Source: an uncultured Erythrobacter sp.
GTDB taxonomy: Bacteria > Pseudomonadota > Alphaproteobacteria > Sphingomonadales > Sphingomonadaceae
Assembly: GCA_947488325.1 (NCBI GenBank)
Contig: CANKYZ010000004.1
Location: forward strand, 175,432-239,431
Direction: 5' to 3'
DNA length: 64,000 bases
The notes under the pieces were generated by a model. That model made no database searches and had not been told where the DNA came from. It worked only from the letters and a program-made list of their open reading frames with translations. Shown here one piece after another: positions 35,369 to 44,380 of the stretch (positions are counted from its first letter, which is position 1; every line of letters starts with the position of its first letter). Made by a program: the position numbers and the translations under genes.

Positions 35369-36595
35369 CTATCTTACTTCTGGAGGAGCCTGGCCGGCGA
35401 CATAGGAACCATCGCCAAAGATCACCATTCCGCTTCGAATTCCGCGACTGCGTGCGCGACGCAGCTTCACAGCGCGCTCACTCATGAGGCGCTGAACCGC
35501 AGGATTAGGGCTAAATCGGGAGGGAGTGCACTGGCCCACGGTGATTGTCAGATCGGCTGAACCAACGGGCCCACCCACACCTCCGCACAAATAGGATAAT
35601 GAAGGGTCCCGTTCTCCTCGTGAAAGATCCGCAAGGTCAGGTTCAAGTGTCTTGTAAGCGACGACTGAATTTTCACTAATAAGTTCGCGAACATCATCGC
35701 GCGCATATTGCGAAAGATGCGCGCGCAGCGTGTCGCTATCCGAGAAGTAGAACCTCTCCGCTTCTTCATAGATTGGACTGACGCGCAGGGCATCGCCCCA
35801 GCTTTCCACGCCGCGCAGCGAGTTCACAAATTCCTCTGCTGATAGAGCCAGTAGCGCATCAACATTGCTGCCAGTGTAAGCAAGACGTTGGATAGATGGT
35901 CCGCCAATCACACCGCGCCAAAAGCCATACATGACCTTTGGATCGCTCCAATTGGGATAGACGATCCGTTCACGGATATCGCGCGGAGACAGTGCCACAC
36001 CTCCAACTGTGATCAGTTTCGCATCGTCCAATGTCGCTCCATTTGAGCCAAAACTACGTGCACCGGGTTCCGCCAGTGGATACTCGCCCGCCAAGGCCTC
36101 GATTACGGCGACATTGTGAAGGTTGATCCAAAAAGCGAGCTGTTCATTACGCGGGATTGCAGTCAGCTCCAGCTCAGTTCCCACCCGTTCAAGATCGGCA
36201 CGATATTCTGTAATCGCGGCGCGAATGTCAGGGGCTAAGTATGAGAAGGCTACGCGATTGCCTTCAAGTCTGTAGCGTGATTCATGCCCATAAATGCGCC
36301 GTGTGCCTGTCCTTGGATTGACGCGCGGGGCAGCTTGCCTGATCGACGGCCCCATCGGGACGACTAACCAACTCAGCGCTTCATCCCAATGTGCGTAATC
36401 AATCCGATGCGCACGGTGTTCGGCGTCTGGGGCGAATTGAGCAAGGCCGCTGGTCAGGCTTTCCGCGCTAGCCGTTGACCGCGTCTGCGATTGAGTAGGA
36501 ACTGCCACCGCCGCACTTTCAGCAGCTATCGGGGCGGCGAGGCTCGAGGCTGCTAGTAGAGTTGCGGTAAGGCAAAGGTTGGAACGAAGTTTCAT
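35369..36595 (-). CDS. Exported DUF547-domain protein (copy 1)
   Basis: 408 residues with a signal peptide (LTATLLAASSLAAPIAA). The DUF547 domain is recognised by the block RNEQLAFWINLHNVAVIEAL, LSPRDIRERIVYPNWSDPKVMYGFWRGVIGGPSIQRLAY and the SQYARDDV stretch. The domain is related in fold to papain/transglutaminase-like enzymes; its activity is not known. The ribosome site is AAGGAG. It is one of three adjacent paralogues (35369, 36781, 38228) sharing long identical stretches, which points to tandem duplication. Confidence 0.88.
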   Translation of the reverse strand: MKLRSNLCLTATLLAASSLAAPIAAESAAVAVPTQSQTRSTASAESLTSGLAQFAPDAEHRAHRIDYAHWDEALSWLVVPMGPSIRQAAPRVNPRTGTRRIYGHESRYRLEGNRVAFSYLAPDIRAAITEYRADLERVGTELELTAIPRNEQLAFWINLHNVAVIEALAGEYPLAEPGARSFGSNGATLDDAKLITVGGVALSPRDIRERIVYPNWSDPKVMYGFWRGVIGGPSIQRLAYTGSNVDALLALSAEEFVNSLRGVESWGDALRVSPIYEEAERFYFSDSDTLRAHLSQYARDDVRELISENSVVAYKTLEPDLADLSRGERDPSLSYLCGGVGGPVGSADLTITVGQCTPSRFSPNPAVQRLMSERAVKLRRARSRGIRSGMVIFGDGSYVAGQAPPEVR

Positions 36596-36720
36596 GACTT
36601 GTCTCCTTGACGACAAGTCTCTCAGAAATTGAAATAAATCTCAACTGCGATAAAATTCGATGCTGTAGACGCTATTCAATAGCAGTTCTATTTCCTGTTC
36701 CTGAATTGATAAAATACATC

Positions 36721-36757
36721 AAAAAAGCCGCCCATCCCGGTAGGAATAGACGGCTTT
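36721..36757 (-). terminator. Intrinsic terminator after DUF547 copy 2
   Basis: On the minus strand a 15-bp stem with three G-U pairs (AAAGCCG... and ...CGGCTTT), a 4-base loop, then six T. It lies 24 bases after the stop of the gene ending at 36781. Confidence 0.85.
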
Positions 36758-36780
36758 CTTTCGTGCTGCGAGCCGCAGTC

Positions 36781-37926
36781 TTATTCGACTTCGTCGGTTC
36801 CCACATCACCGGGAAGGGTGATGTTGGAGAAAGTAACTGTGCCTGTTCGGCCTTCGCGAATGATCCGTTGGAATTTCTGATCGCGCTGGGCAAGAAGCTG
36901 CACCATGCTTTGCGGGATACGGAAGCTAAACGAAATGTCATCCGTAGTGATGTTCTGATAACTTGGTTCGCGCACACCGCCAGCAAGGTCAGCGATGTCA
37001 TATTCCCTTACCGTTGGGTCAACACTTGTCGTTTCGGCGAGGATTTCGTTCGTATCTTCATTCGCATATTGGGCAATGTGGGCGCGCAGATCGGTTTCAA
37101 AGTCTGAGAAGAAGAATGGTGCAGCTTCTTCGAAGAGCTCGGAAACTTCTAATGTGCTGCCGTTCCTTTGCGTGCCGCGCAGTGAGTTCACAAAGTCACG
37201 TGCGCCGCGTTCCAACAAGCGGGATACATTGTCTGCGTTAAATGCTTCGCGCTGGATTGATGGCCCGCCAATTTCACCGCGCCAGAAACCGTAAATGACC
37301 TTGGGGTCGCTCCAATTGGCAAATACGATCCGCTCGCGAATGTCACGCGGCGACAGGGCAATGCCTTCGACTGTGATGAAACGCGCTTCGTCAATCGGCA
37401 CGTTATCGATCTCAATCTCACGCGGTTGGCGCACTGGCCATGCATTGGCGATTTGTTCGATCATTGCGACATTGTGCAGGTTGATCCAATAGGCCAACTG
37501 CTCATTACGAGAGAGGGCCTGAATATCGACGATATCGGCGGTGCGTTCCAAATCTTGACGATATTCGGTGAAGCTTTCGATGACATCGCTATCAAGAAAG
37601 CTGAACATGATCCGGGTGCCTTCAAGGCGGTAACGCGAGACATGGCCATATTGACGGCGTGTGCCGAAGCTTGGCCGGGGCGAACCCGCGGTTTCGCGCA
37701 AGGATGGACCCATCGAAATCACGAGATTGCTCATCGCTTCATCCCAGATCGAATAATCGATCCTGTCATTATTGGGGCTGTTTGACGGTGTGAATGTCGC
37801 AAATGCGGGATCGCTGCTGCTTGGGCTGCTGTCAGGTGTGCTTTGTGCCAGCACGGGAGTCGCACCAAGCGCGAGGACAGAAACAGCGCCAAGCATGAAC
37901 GGGTTAATGGCCTGAGTTCGGGTCAT
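36781..37926 (-). CDS. Exported DUF547-domain protein (copy 2)
   Basis: 381 residues with a signal peptide ending ATPVLAQS. It aligns with its neighbours through YRLEGTRIMFSFLDSD, SRNEQLAYWINLHNVAMIEQI, LSPRDIRERIVFANWSDPKVIYGFWRGEIGG and IAQYANEDTNEIL. The upstream frame to 38046 does not match the paralogues and the ATG at 37926 gives the signal peptide. It ends at a strong terminator, so copies 1 and 2 are transcribed separately. The region 37927-38227 between copies 2 and 3 holds nothing recognisable. Confidence 0.88.
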   Translation of the reverse strand: MTRTQAINPFMLGAVSVLALGATPVLAQSTPDSSPSSSDPAFATFTPSNSPNNDRIDYSIWDEAMSNLVISMGPSLRETAGSPRPSFGTRRQYGHVSRYRLEGTRIMFSFLDSDVIESFTEYRQDLERTADIVDIQALSRNEQLAYWINLHNVAMIEQIANAWPVRQPREIEIDNVPIDEARFITVEGIALSPRDIRERIVFANWSDPKVIYGFWRGEIGGPSIQREAFNADNVSRLLERGARDFVNSLRGTQRNGSTLEVSELFEEAAPFFFSDFETDLRAHIAQYANEDTNEILAETTSVDPTVREYDIADLAGGVREPSYQNITTDDISFSFRIPQSMVQLLAQRDQKFQRIIREGRTGTVTFSNITLPGDVGTDEVE

Positions 37927-38227
37927 ATCTTTGCGGTCCTTCGAAAAAAGGAGGCTCTTCCGGGGAGCCTTTGGTGAATTGCTCTGAGATAGTCCCAAGG
38001 TGAGGACGATAAAAGGGCATTGGTACGAGACGCAAGATTTGTCCATGCGGGGCTTAGCTCCATCAGTGACGGAGCCGGGACTGGTCCAACGCCTCGTAAC
38101 TTATTGTATAGCACAACGGATTGAGCGTTTGTTCCCGTCAATCGGTTGCAGTGTGTTATTCATCGAATACACCTGCTCTTCGTCGTGGACGGGCTTGGCA
38201 CATGTTTAAACGCAATTGGTGGCGGGT

Positions 38228-39445
38228 TTATTGAACCTCACCGTTTTCCGCTGTGGTGCCTTCTACTTGGTCTGTGTCAGAGCTCAATTGAACACGAACG
38301 GTGCCTAGCCGGTCTCGGCCAAGCTCTCGAAGTTCAGTGCTGCGTGCTTGAAGCACGCGGGCGATGCTGGGCGACATGCGGAGCCCGGCGCGGCCATTGA
38401 TGGTTACGGGTGTCGTGCTAGGCTCGCGCATCCCCCCGGCCAGATCGGCAATGTCTGGCACGGCAGTGGCCGCAGATACCCCATCGGTCCTTTCAAGGGT
38501 CTCTGAAACGTCCTCCTCCGCGTATTGCGTGAGATGCGCGCGCAGATCATCACCAATGTCTGAAAAATAGTAGAGTGCAGCCTCCTTATAAATCTCTGAG
38601 GTCAGCAAGAGGTCACCGCGTCGCTTTGTCCCCCGCAGAGAATTCACAAACTCACTCGCAGACAGATCGAGCAGCTCAGATACATTGTCAGCATTAAAGG
38701 CCTCTCGCTGGAGCGATGGTCCGCCGATAGTGCTGCGCCAAAAGCCGTAAATCACATTTGGATTGTTCCAATTGTAAAAGACGATCCGGGTCCTGATATC
38801 GGACAGGCTCAGTTTCACTCCGCCCACCGTCAGTAACCGCGCGGTGTCTAGCTGCTCTCCGCCGATCTCAATCGTCGCAGGTTCTCGCACGGGCCAATGC
38901 AAGGCTATCTGCTCGGCGATCGCGGCATTATGCAGGTTGATCCAAAGGGCGAGCTGCTCATTTCGGGGCAAAGCGGTGATTTCGATTTGATCAACGGTTT
39001 GCTCAAGATCGCGGCGATAGGCCGTGAAACTCTCAATGACGTCGACTTCTAGGAAAGAGAATCCGAGCCGCGTCCCTTCGAGCCGGTAGGACGAGGTGTG
39101 TCCCTAAAGGATCTGACTGCCGGTCGTTCGCTGCGGCCTGCTGAGCCGTGATCGGGTGGATGGCCTCATGGACAGTACGAGATGGCGCATCCGTGTGTTC
39201 CACCAAGTGTAATCCACCTTCGCGCTGAGAGTCGCATCGCGCGGGACAAAGCGTTCAAACTGCTCTTGGCTGCCCGTCTCAATGTTGTCCGCCTCACTGC
39301 TGCTTACCTCAGTGCTGCGGTTCTCATCAATCTCATCGGAAGCACCGACATGGTGAGCACTTACTGGGCTGGCCTGCAAAAACAAAAGGGCGAGAGCAAC
39401 CCATGCTCTCGCCCCTACTGTTCGTGTGATGATCTTCATGCGCAC
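38228..39445 (-). pseudogene. DUF547-domain gene (copy 3) interrupted by an amber codon
   Basis: One continuous frame of 405 codons with a single TAG at 39104-39106. At that place the paralogues read QYGHVSRYRLEG, and here QIL-stop-GHTSSYRLEG, so a Tyr codon has become TAG. Upstream lie a signal-like segment and the KVDYTWWNTRMRHLVLSMRPS block; downstream the full DUF547 core is intact (RNEQLALWINLHNAAIAEQI, YGFWRSTIGGPSLQREAF). An intrinsic terminator is embedded in codons 11-24. A downstream restart is possible, but without a signal peptide. It begins 2 bases after the infC stop. Confidence 0.8.
39375..39414 (-). terminator. Strong intrinsic terminator of infC, inside the DUF547 copy 3 frame
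   Basis: On the minus strand an 11-bp perfect stem (GGGCGAGAGCA and TGCTCTCGCCC) with a 5-base loop, followed by TTTTGTTTTT. It starts 33 bases after the infC stop but overlaps the codons for the supposed signal peptide of DUF547 copy 3. Confidence 0.9.
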
Positions 39446-39447
39446 CC

Positions 39448-39990
39448 TTATTTCGGTGAAAGCACCATCAGCATCTGCCGCCCTTCGAGGCGCGGATAGG
39501 CTTCGATCTTGGCGATTTCTGCGACATCTTCTTGAACCCGCTTAAGCAGGTCCATGCCAAGATGTTGGTGCGCCATTTCCCGGCCACGAAACCGCAAAGT
39601 GACCTTCACTTTGTCGCCTTGATTGATGAACTTGTTCACGTTCCGCATCTTCACGTCATAATCATGCGTGTCGATATTTGGACGCATTTTGACCTCTTTG
39701 ATATCCTGCGTTTTCTGCGTCTTGCGCGCGGCGTTAGCCTTTTTCTGCGCTTCGAAGCGATATTTGCCGACATCGAGGTATTTGCACACCGGTGGGTCCG
39801 CATTGGGGGACACTTCAACGAGGTTCAGGCCTTTTTCATTGGCCTGCTCCATCGCTTCACGGGTGAACATGACTCCAAGGTTCTCGCCTTCGTCATCAAT
39901 AACGCGAACTTTGGGAACCTGGATAAAAGTATCGAAGCGAGGGCCGCTTTTAGTTGGCGGGGCCATCGAACGCCGAGGTGGACGGGCTAT
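39448..39990 (-). CDS. infC: Translation initiation factor IF-3
   Basis: 180 residues if started at the ATA at 39990, 172 if at the ATG at 39966. IF-3 binds the 30S subunit and rejects wrong start codons. The N-domain ([36 protein letters not shown]), linker and C-domain ([41 protein letters not shown]) are complete. AGGAG stands 7 bases before the ATA, in frame with the ATG, which itself has no ribosome site. A rare start fits the known autoregulation of infC (AUU in E. coli). It is not followed by rpmI-rplT. Confidence 0.93.
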   Translation of the reverse strand: MARPPRRSMAPPTKSGPRFDTFIQVPKVRVIDDEGENLGVMFTREAMEQANEKGLNLVEVSPNADPPVCKYLDVGKYRFEAQKKANAARKTQKTQDIKEVKMRPNIDTHDYDVKMRNVNKFINQGDKVKVTLRFRGREMAHQHLGMDLLKRVQEDVAEIAKIEAYPRLEGRQMLMVLSPK

Positions 39991-40065
39991 TTGTGTTCTC
40001 CTGTTGCTGCATGAGTCTTTGTGGGGGTCATGTAGGGATTTTAGCGGTGAATGACCAGATGAGTC

Positions 40066-40785
40066 TTAAGCCGCATCGCGATAAAGCGGAAAGGTGACCA
40101 ATTTGCCTTTCGCAGGCAGTACCGCGTCAATCGTATTGGCGGGTTTAAGCGCGCTCAAAATCTCCGGTGCGCCGGCATCCATACCGCCCGTATATGCACC
40201 AAAAGCGGGCAGGATCATCCGGTCGCCTTTTCCGACAGACCTGCTCACTACGGCGCAAGGCCGGGTGATGTGGCGATCCCGCACCCACAGCCGCATTTTA
40301 GGGTGATAGTGGCCCGACATCTCCGCGCGGGTTTCGCCCGCCTTCGCTTCATGTCGCAGGACGATGCCGCCCAGCTCCATCTCTTCGACGATTTCAGCCC
40401 CAAAGGCGCCCTGGAAACTTTTAGGCATATGTTCATCGTGATTGCCGGTGATCCACACCCAATCGAGCGTGCGGGTGAGTGTATCCAACATGCCTGCAGC
40501 GTAAGGGTCGAGCCGGTGTGTGCCCGCATCATCGTGAAAATTGTCGCCCAATGTGATTATCCGGCGCGCGCCTGTCAGCTTTACGGCATCTGCAATACGC
40601 TCCAAAGTTTCGCGGCTGTCATAAGGTGGCAGCATTTGCCCATGCTGTGCGTACCAACTGCCTTTTTCTAAATGCATGTCCGCCACCAGCAAGGCGCGCT
40701 CTTTGGGCCAATAGAGCGCGTTGCTTTTGGTAAGGAGCAATTCTTCCCCGGCAAAATCCAAAGGTGCGAACGAAACGTGAACCAT
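40066..40785 (-). CDS. pdeM: PdeM-type metallophosphoesterase
   Basis: 239 residues, calcineurin-like phosphoesterase: ADMHLEKGSW (Asp, His), TLGDNFHDD (Asn, His), WITGNHDEHMP, and SGHYHPK. This set matches the ligase-associated DNA-damage-response endonuclease PdeM, usually encoded beside a Lhr-type helicase; no such helicase is in the window. The frame reaches 40848, but the ATG at 40785 fits homologues (VHVSFAPLDFAGEEL). Confidence 0.85.
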   Translation of the reverse strand: MVHVSFAPLDFAGEELLLTKSNALYWPKERALLVADMHLEKGSWYAQHGQMLPPYDSRETLERIADAVKLTGARRIITLGDNFHDDAGTHRLDPYAAGMLDTLTRTLDWVWITGNHDEHMPKSFQGAFGAEIVEEMELGGIVLRHEAKAGETRAEMSGHYHPKMRLWVRDRHITRPCAVVSRSVGKGDRMILPAFGAYTGGMDAGAPEILSALKPANTIDAVLPAKGKLVTFPLYRDAA

Positions 40786-40923
40786 TTGCAGGCTGTGGCG
40801 TGGTATTAAGCGTTTTGCAAGTTTAGAGAGATTTAGTCTCTGCAACATTGATCCGCGTCAATTCCCGTTGACACATAGGCTGTATTTGCCACGGTCTCCG
40901 CAGCTCTAATAGGAATTGATCGA

Positions 40924-41781
40924 ATGAACGAATGGGCAGACCAAACCGCACAAGCTCGTGCTTGGTTTGAGAATTTGCGTGATCAGATTTGCGCGGCTTT
41001 TGAGAGTATTGAGCGCGAGGCCGGTTCGGACGCGGCGTTTCAATACACGCCGTGGGAACGCGTTGAGGAAGGTAATGATGATCCCGGCGGCGGTACTCAA
41101 GGCCTGATGAAGGGCAAGGTTTTTGAGAAAGTTGGCGTGAACGTTTCGACCGTGCGTGGCAATTTTCCGAAAGAATTCGCGGCAACCGTCAATGGCGCTG
41201 ATCCTGATAATCCTGGCTTTACGGCGACTGGAATTAGTCTGGTTGCTCATATGACCAACCCGCATGTGCCCGCTGTGCACATGAACACCCGGTTCCTGAC
41301 CACGGGTAAGGCATGGTTTGGCGGCGGTGCGGACCTCAACCCGCCTGTTCCATTCGAAGAAGACACTGAAGAATTCCACGCGCAATTTCGCGCAGCCTGT
41401 GCGGCCCACAATCCGACCTATTATGAAAAATACAAGAAATGGGCGGATGACTATTTCTACATCCCCCATCGCAAGGTTCATCGCGGAGTGGGCGGCATAT
41501 TCTACGATCACCTCGAATGCGGTGACCCACAAGCATTCGAGCGAAACCTCGCATTCACACAGGATGTTGGAAAAGCGTTTCTGGAGATATTCCCTAAGCT
41601 TGTACGCAAGCGGATGGACAGCGAATTCTCGGCAGAAGATGAGGCTCAGATGCTCGAATATCGCGGGCGCTACGCAGAGTTCAACCTGGTCCATGATCGC
41701 GGCACGATTTTTGGTTTAAAGACCGGCGGCAATATCGATGCGATCCTGATGAGCCTGCCTCCGCGAGCGACATGGAGTTAA
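40924..41781 (+). CDS. hemF: Oxygen-dependent coproporphyrinogen III oxidase
   Basis: 285 residues. It decarboxylates coproporphyrinogen III to protoporphyrinogen IX with oxygen in heme synthesis. Diagnostic stretches: GLMKGKVFEKVGVN, NPHVPAVHMNTRF, WFGGGADLNPP, FYIPHRKVHRGVGGIFYDHL and GRYAEFNLVHDRGTIFGLKTGGNID. Presence of HemF indicates an aerobic life. It is monocistronic, divergent from pdeM; 75 bases separate it from the next RSH gene start. Confidence 0.95.
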   Translation: MNEWADQTAQARAWFENLRDQICAAFESIEREAGSDAAFQYTPWERVEEGNDDPGGGTQGLMKGKVFEKVGVNVSTVRGNFPKEFAATVNGADPDNPGFTATGISLVAHMTNPHVPAVHMNTRFLTTGKAWFGGGADLNPPVPFEEDTEEFHAQFRAACAAHNPTYYEKYKKWADDYFYIPHRKVHRGVGGIFYDHLECGDPQAFERNLAFTQDVGKAFLEIFPKLVRKRMDSEFSAEDEAQMLEYRGRYAEFNLVHDRGTIFGLKTGGNIDAILMSLPPRATWS

Positions 41782-41856
41782 CGCGAAGAGGCAATAGTGA
41801 ATTTGCAAATGCGATAATGCTTGCAGCCGCGTGCGGCGCAACGCACATTGCTATTG

Positions 41857-43947
41857 ATGCTGCGCCAATATGAACTTGTAGAACGGGTCAAAACCTACGA
41901 TCCCGACGCTGATGAGGCGCTGCTTAATCGCGCCTATGTCTATACGGTGCAGAAACACGGCACGCAAAAGCGCGCCAGCGGCGATCCCTATTTCAGTCAC
42001 CCGATCGAAGTCGCCGGACTGATGACTGATCTTCAGCTTGATCAAGAGACCATCATCACCGCGCTTTTGCACGACACGGTCGAAGACACGCTGGTTACGA
42101 TTGAGGATATTGAGCAGCATTTCGGCCCCGAGGTCGCGCGGCTGGTCGATGGCGTGACAAAGCTGTCCAAAATTGAGGCTATGCCTGAGAATGAGCGTGC
42201 GGCAGAAAACCTGCGCAAATTCCTGCTCGCCATGTCCGAAGATATCCGCGTATTGCTGGTCAAATTGGCCGACCGGCTGCACAATATGCGCACGCTGCAC
42301 TTCATCAAAAACCCGGAAAAACGTCAGCGCATCGCTCGTGAAACGATGGATATTTATGCTCCGTTGGCAGAGCGTGTGGGCATGTATGAATATATGCGCG
42401 AAATGCAGGCGTTGTCATTCCGTGAGCTTGAAGGCGAAGCTTATACAACTATCACAAAGCGCCTGGAGCAATTGCGCAGCACCGATGGTGGGCAAGTTGA
42501 TGCGATTGCGTTGAAGATCAAACAGGCGCTGGCTGAAGCAGGGCTGACCGTAGAAGTGACGGGCCGCGAAAAGCACCCGTTTTCAATCTGGCAGAAAATG
42601 TCTGAACGCCATGTCAGTTTTGAACAGGTCACCGACATCATGGCATTCCGCGTAATCGCCGAGTCAGAGGCCGACTGTTATCAGGCACTGGGTATCCTGC
42701 ACACAACGTGGCAATTTCTGCCGGGTAAATTTAAAGATTATCTCTCTACACCCAAAACCAATGGCTACCGGTCGCTGCACACGTCTTTGATGTATGAAAA
42801 TTCAATGCGGGTCGAAGTGCAAATCCGGACGCGTGAAATGCATGGTCGCAACGAATTCGGGCTGGCCGCACATTGGGCATATAAACAATCGGACAAACCC
42901 GATGGGCAGATCGCATGGCTGCGCGATTTGATTGAAATCGTCGATGCCAGCCACGATGCCGAAGAGTTGCTCGAACACACAAGGCTGGCGGTTTACCAAG
43001 ACCGCATCTTTGCCTTCACTCCCAAAGGCGCGTTGTTCCAGCTGCCAAAGGGATCAACAGCTGTCGATTTTGCCTTTGCAGTCCACACCGATCTTGGGCT
43101 TGCCTGCGTGGGTGCCAAGATTAATGGTCGCCACATGCCGTTGCGTACCCAATTGGTGAATGGTGATGTGTTGGAGATCATTAAAGGCTCCGGTGCTGAA
43201 CCGCAAATGTCGTGGCTGGGCTTTGTCGTAACGGGCAAAGCGCGCGCCGCGATCCGCCGCGCTGTGCGCTTAAAGGAGCGTGAAGAGATCGCCGAAATTG
43301 GCTCAAAACTCTTCGATGAGATTGCGACAAGAGTGCCCGCCCGGATCGGTAAAAAGGCAATCCGTGCCGCGGTTGAACGACTGGGATTGGAGGAACCCGA
43401 TGATCTGATGTTCGCAATTGGATCGGCAAAATTCACTGATCGTGAAGTGATGGAAGCACTCGTTCCCGGTTGCACCGCTGAATTCAAAGAGGACGAGGAA
43501 TGGTCGCGGCATGAGCGGCAGATTTCGATCCGCGGATTGACGCCGGGTGTCGCGTTCGAGTTGGCCGAATGCTGTCACCCAGTTCCCGGCGACAGGATTG
43601 TCGGGCTGCGGCGTATGGGAAAGCGTGTCGCCGTCCATGCGATTGATTGCCTAAAACTTGCCAATGGCGTCGACCACGATTGGCTTGATCTTAACTGGGG
43701 GCATCGGTCACACGGGGCGGTTGGACGGCTCTCTGTCACGATCTATGATCGGCCCGGCACTTTGGCGGAAATGGCGGGTATCTTTGCGCAGAACAAAACC
43801 AATGTGACTAGCCTTGTCCAGTCAGAGCTAGACCACCCATTCGTGACCTATGAAGTTGACGCGGAAGTTCAGGATCTAGCGCACCTCACCCGCATCTTAA
43901 GCGCTTTGCGTGCCAGTGATGCAGTGGCGCAAGCGGACCGTATATAA
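41857..43947 (+). CDS. spoT: Bifunctional (p)ppGpp synthetase/hydrolase (Rel/SpoT)
   Basis: 696 residues. In order: HD hydrolase domain with HDTVEDT (about 67-73); synthetase domain with GREKHPFSIWQKM and YRSLHTSLMY; TGS domain (FAFTPKGALFQLPKGSTAVDFAF, about 388-450); a Cys/His-containing helical part (ECCHPVPGDRI); and a C-terminal ACT domain (VTIYDRPGTLAEMAGIFAQ). As the only RSH protein in view and with an intact HD site it should make and degrade the alarmone. The frame starts upstream at a TTG (41821); the ATG at 41857 matches homologues. It overlaps the VOC gene by 1 base. Confidence 0.93.
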   Translation: MLRQYELVERVKTYDPDADEALLNRAYVYTVQKHGTQKRASGDPYFSHPIEVAGLMTDLQLDQETIITALLHDTVEDTLVTIEDIEQHFGPEVARLVDGVTKLSKIEAMPENERAAENLRKFLLAMSEDIRVLLVKLADRLHNMRTLHFIKNPEKRQRIARETMDIYAPLAERVGMYEYMREMQALSFRELEGEAYTTITKRLEQLRSTDGGQVDAIALKIKQALAEAGLTVEVTGREKHPFSIWQKMSERHVSFEQVTDIMAFRVIAESEADCYQALGILHTTWQFLPGKFKDYLSTPKTNGYRSLHTSLMYENSMRVEVQIRTREMHGRNEFGLAAHWAYKQSDKPDGQIAWLRDLIEIVDASHDAEELLEHTRLAVYQDRIFAFTPKGALFQLPKGSTAVDFAFAVHTDLGLACVGAKINGRHMPLRTQLVNGDVLEIIKGSGAEPQMSWLGFVVTGKARAAIRRAVRLKEREEIAEIGSKLFDEIATRVPARIGKKAIRAAVERLGLEEPDDLMFAIGSAKFTDREVMEALVPGCTAEFKEDEEWSRHERQISIRGLTPGVAFELAECCHPVPGDRIVGLRRMGKRVAVHAIDCLKLANGVDHDWLDLNWGHRSHGAVGRLSVTIYDRPGTLAEMAGIFAQNKTNVTSLVQSELDHPFVTYEVDAEVQDLAHLTRILSALRASDAVAQADRI

Positions 43948-44312
43948 TGGCGATAATCGGTCTGGATCACGTGCAAATCGCCATTCCAGAGGGCGGTGAG
44001 GGTGATGCACGCGCATTCTATGTCGGCATATTAGGTATGCGCGAGGTCGCCAAACCTGCGAACCTTTCACCAAATGGCTGCTGGTTTAAAAGTGGCAAGA
44101 TGAACCTGCATGTCGGAGTTGATCCAGAGTTCCGGCCGGCTCGTAAGGCTCATCCGGCGCTTCTCGTTGACGATATCGTGGCAATCAAACGCGAAATTGA
44201 AGCAAAAGATATATTCGTTCGCGGTGACAAGCGGATAGTGGGTTATAGCCGGTTCTTCACCGAAGACCCCTTTGGCAATCGCATTGAAATCATGCAGCGC
44301 GATGACAGCTGA
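43947..44312 (+). CDS. VOC (glyoxalase/bleomycin-resistance fold) family protein
   Basis: 121 residues with two beta-alpha-beta-beta-beta modules: GLDHVQIAIPEGGEGDARAFYVGILGM at the start and HPALLVDDI and YSRFFTEDPFGNRIEIMQ later. The His, His/Glu metal positions (DHVQ, KMNLHVG, RIEIM) are present. These may be glyoxalase I-like, dioxygenase-like or antibiotic-binding; none is indicated. Its ATG overlaps the RSH stop by one base (TAATG). Confidence 0.85.
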   Translation: MAIIGLDHVQIAIPEGGEGDARAFYVGILGMREVAKPANLSPNGCWFKSGKMNLHVGVDPEFRPARKAHPALLVDDIVAIKREIEAKDIFVRGDKRIVGYSRFFTEDPFGNRIEIMQRDDS

Positions 44313-44380
44313 TTGCCTAGCCATCTGATATTACATCTATATCAAGGTTTACTCAGACTTAAATTCTTCGGCGTTACTCC

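Noticed and set aside
18653..39106. Stop-codon readthrough or a changed genetic code explaining interrupted frames
   Set aside because: TAA, TAG and TGA all end intact genes here normally, and the interrupted frames use both TAA and TAG.
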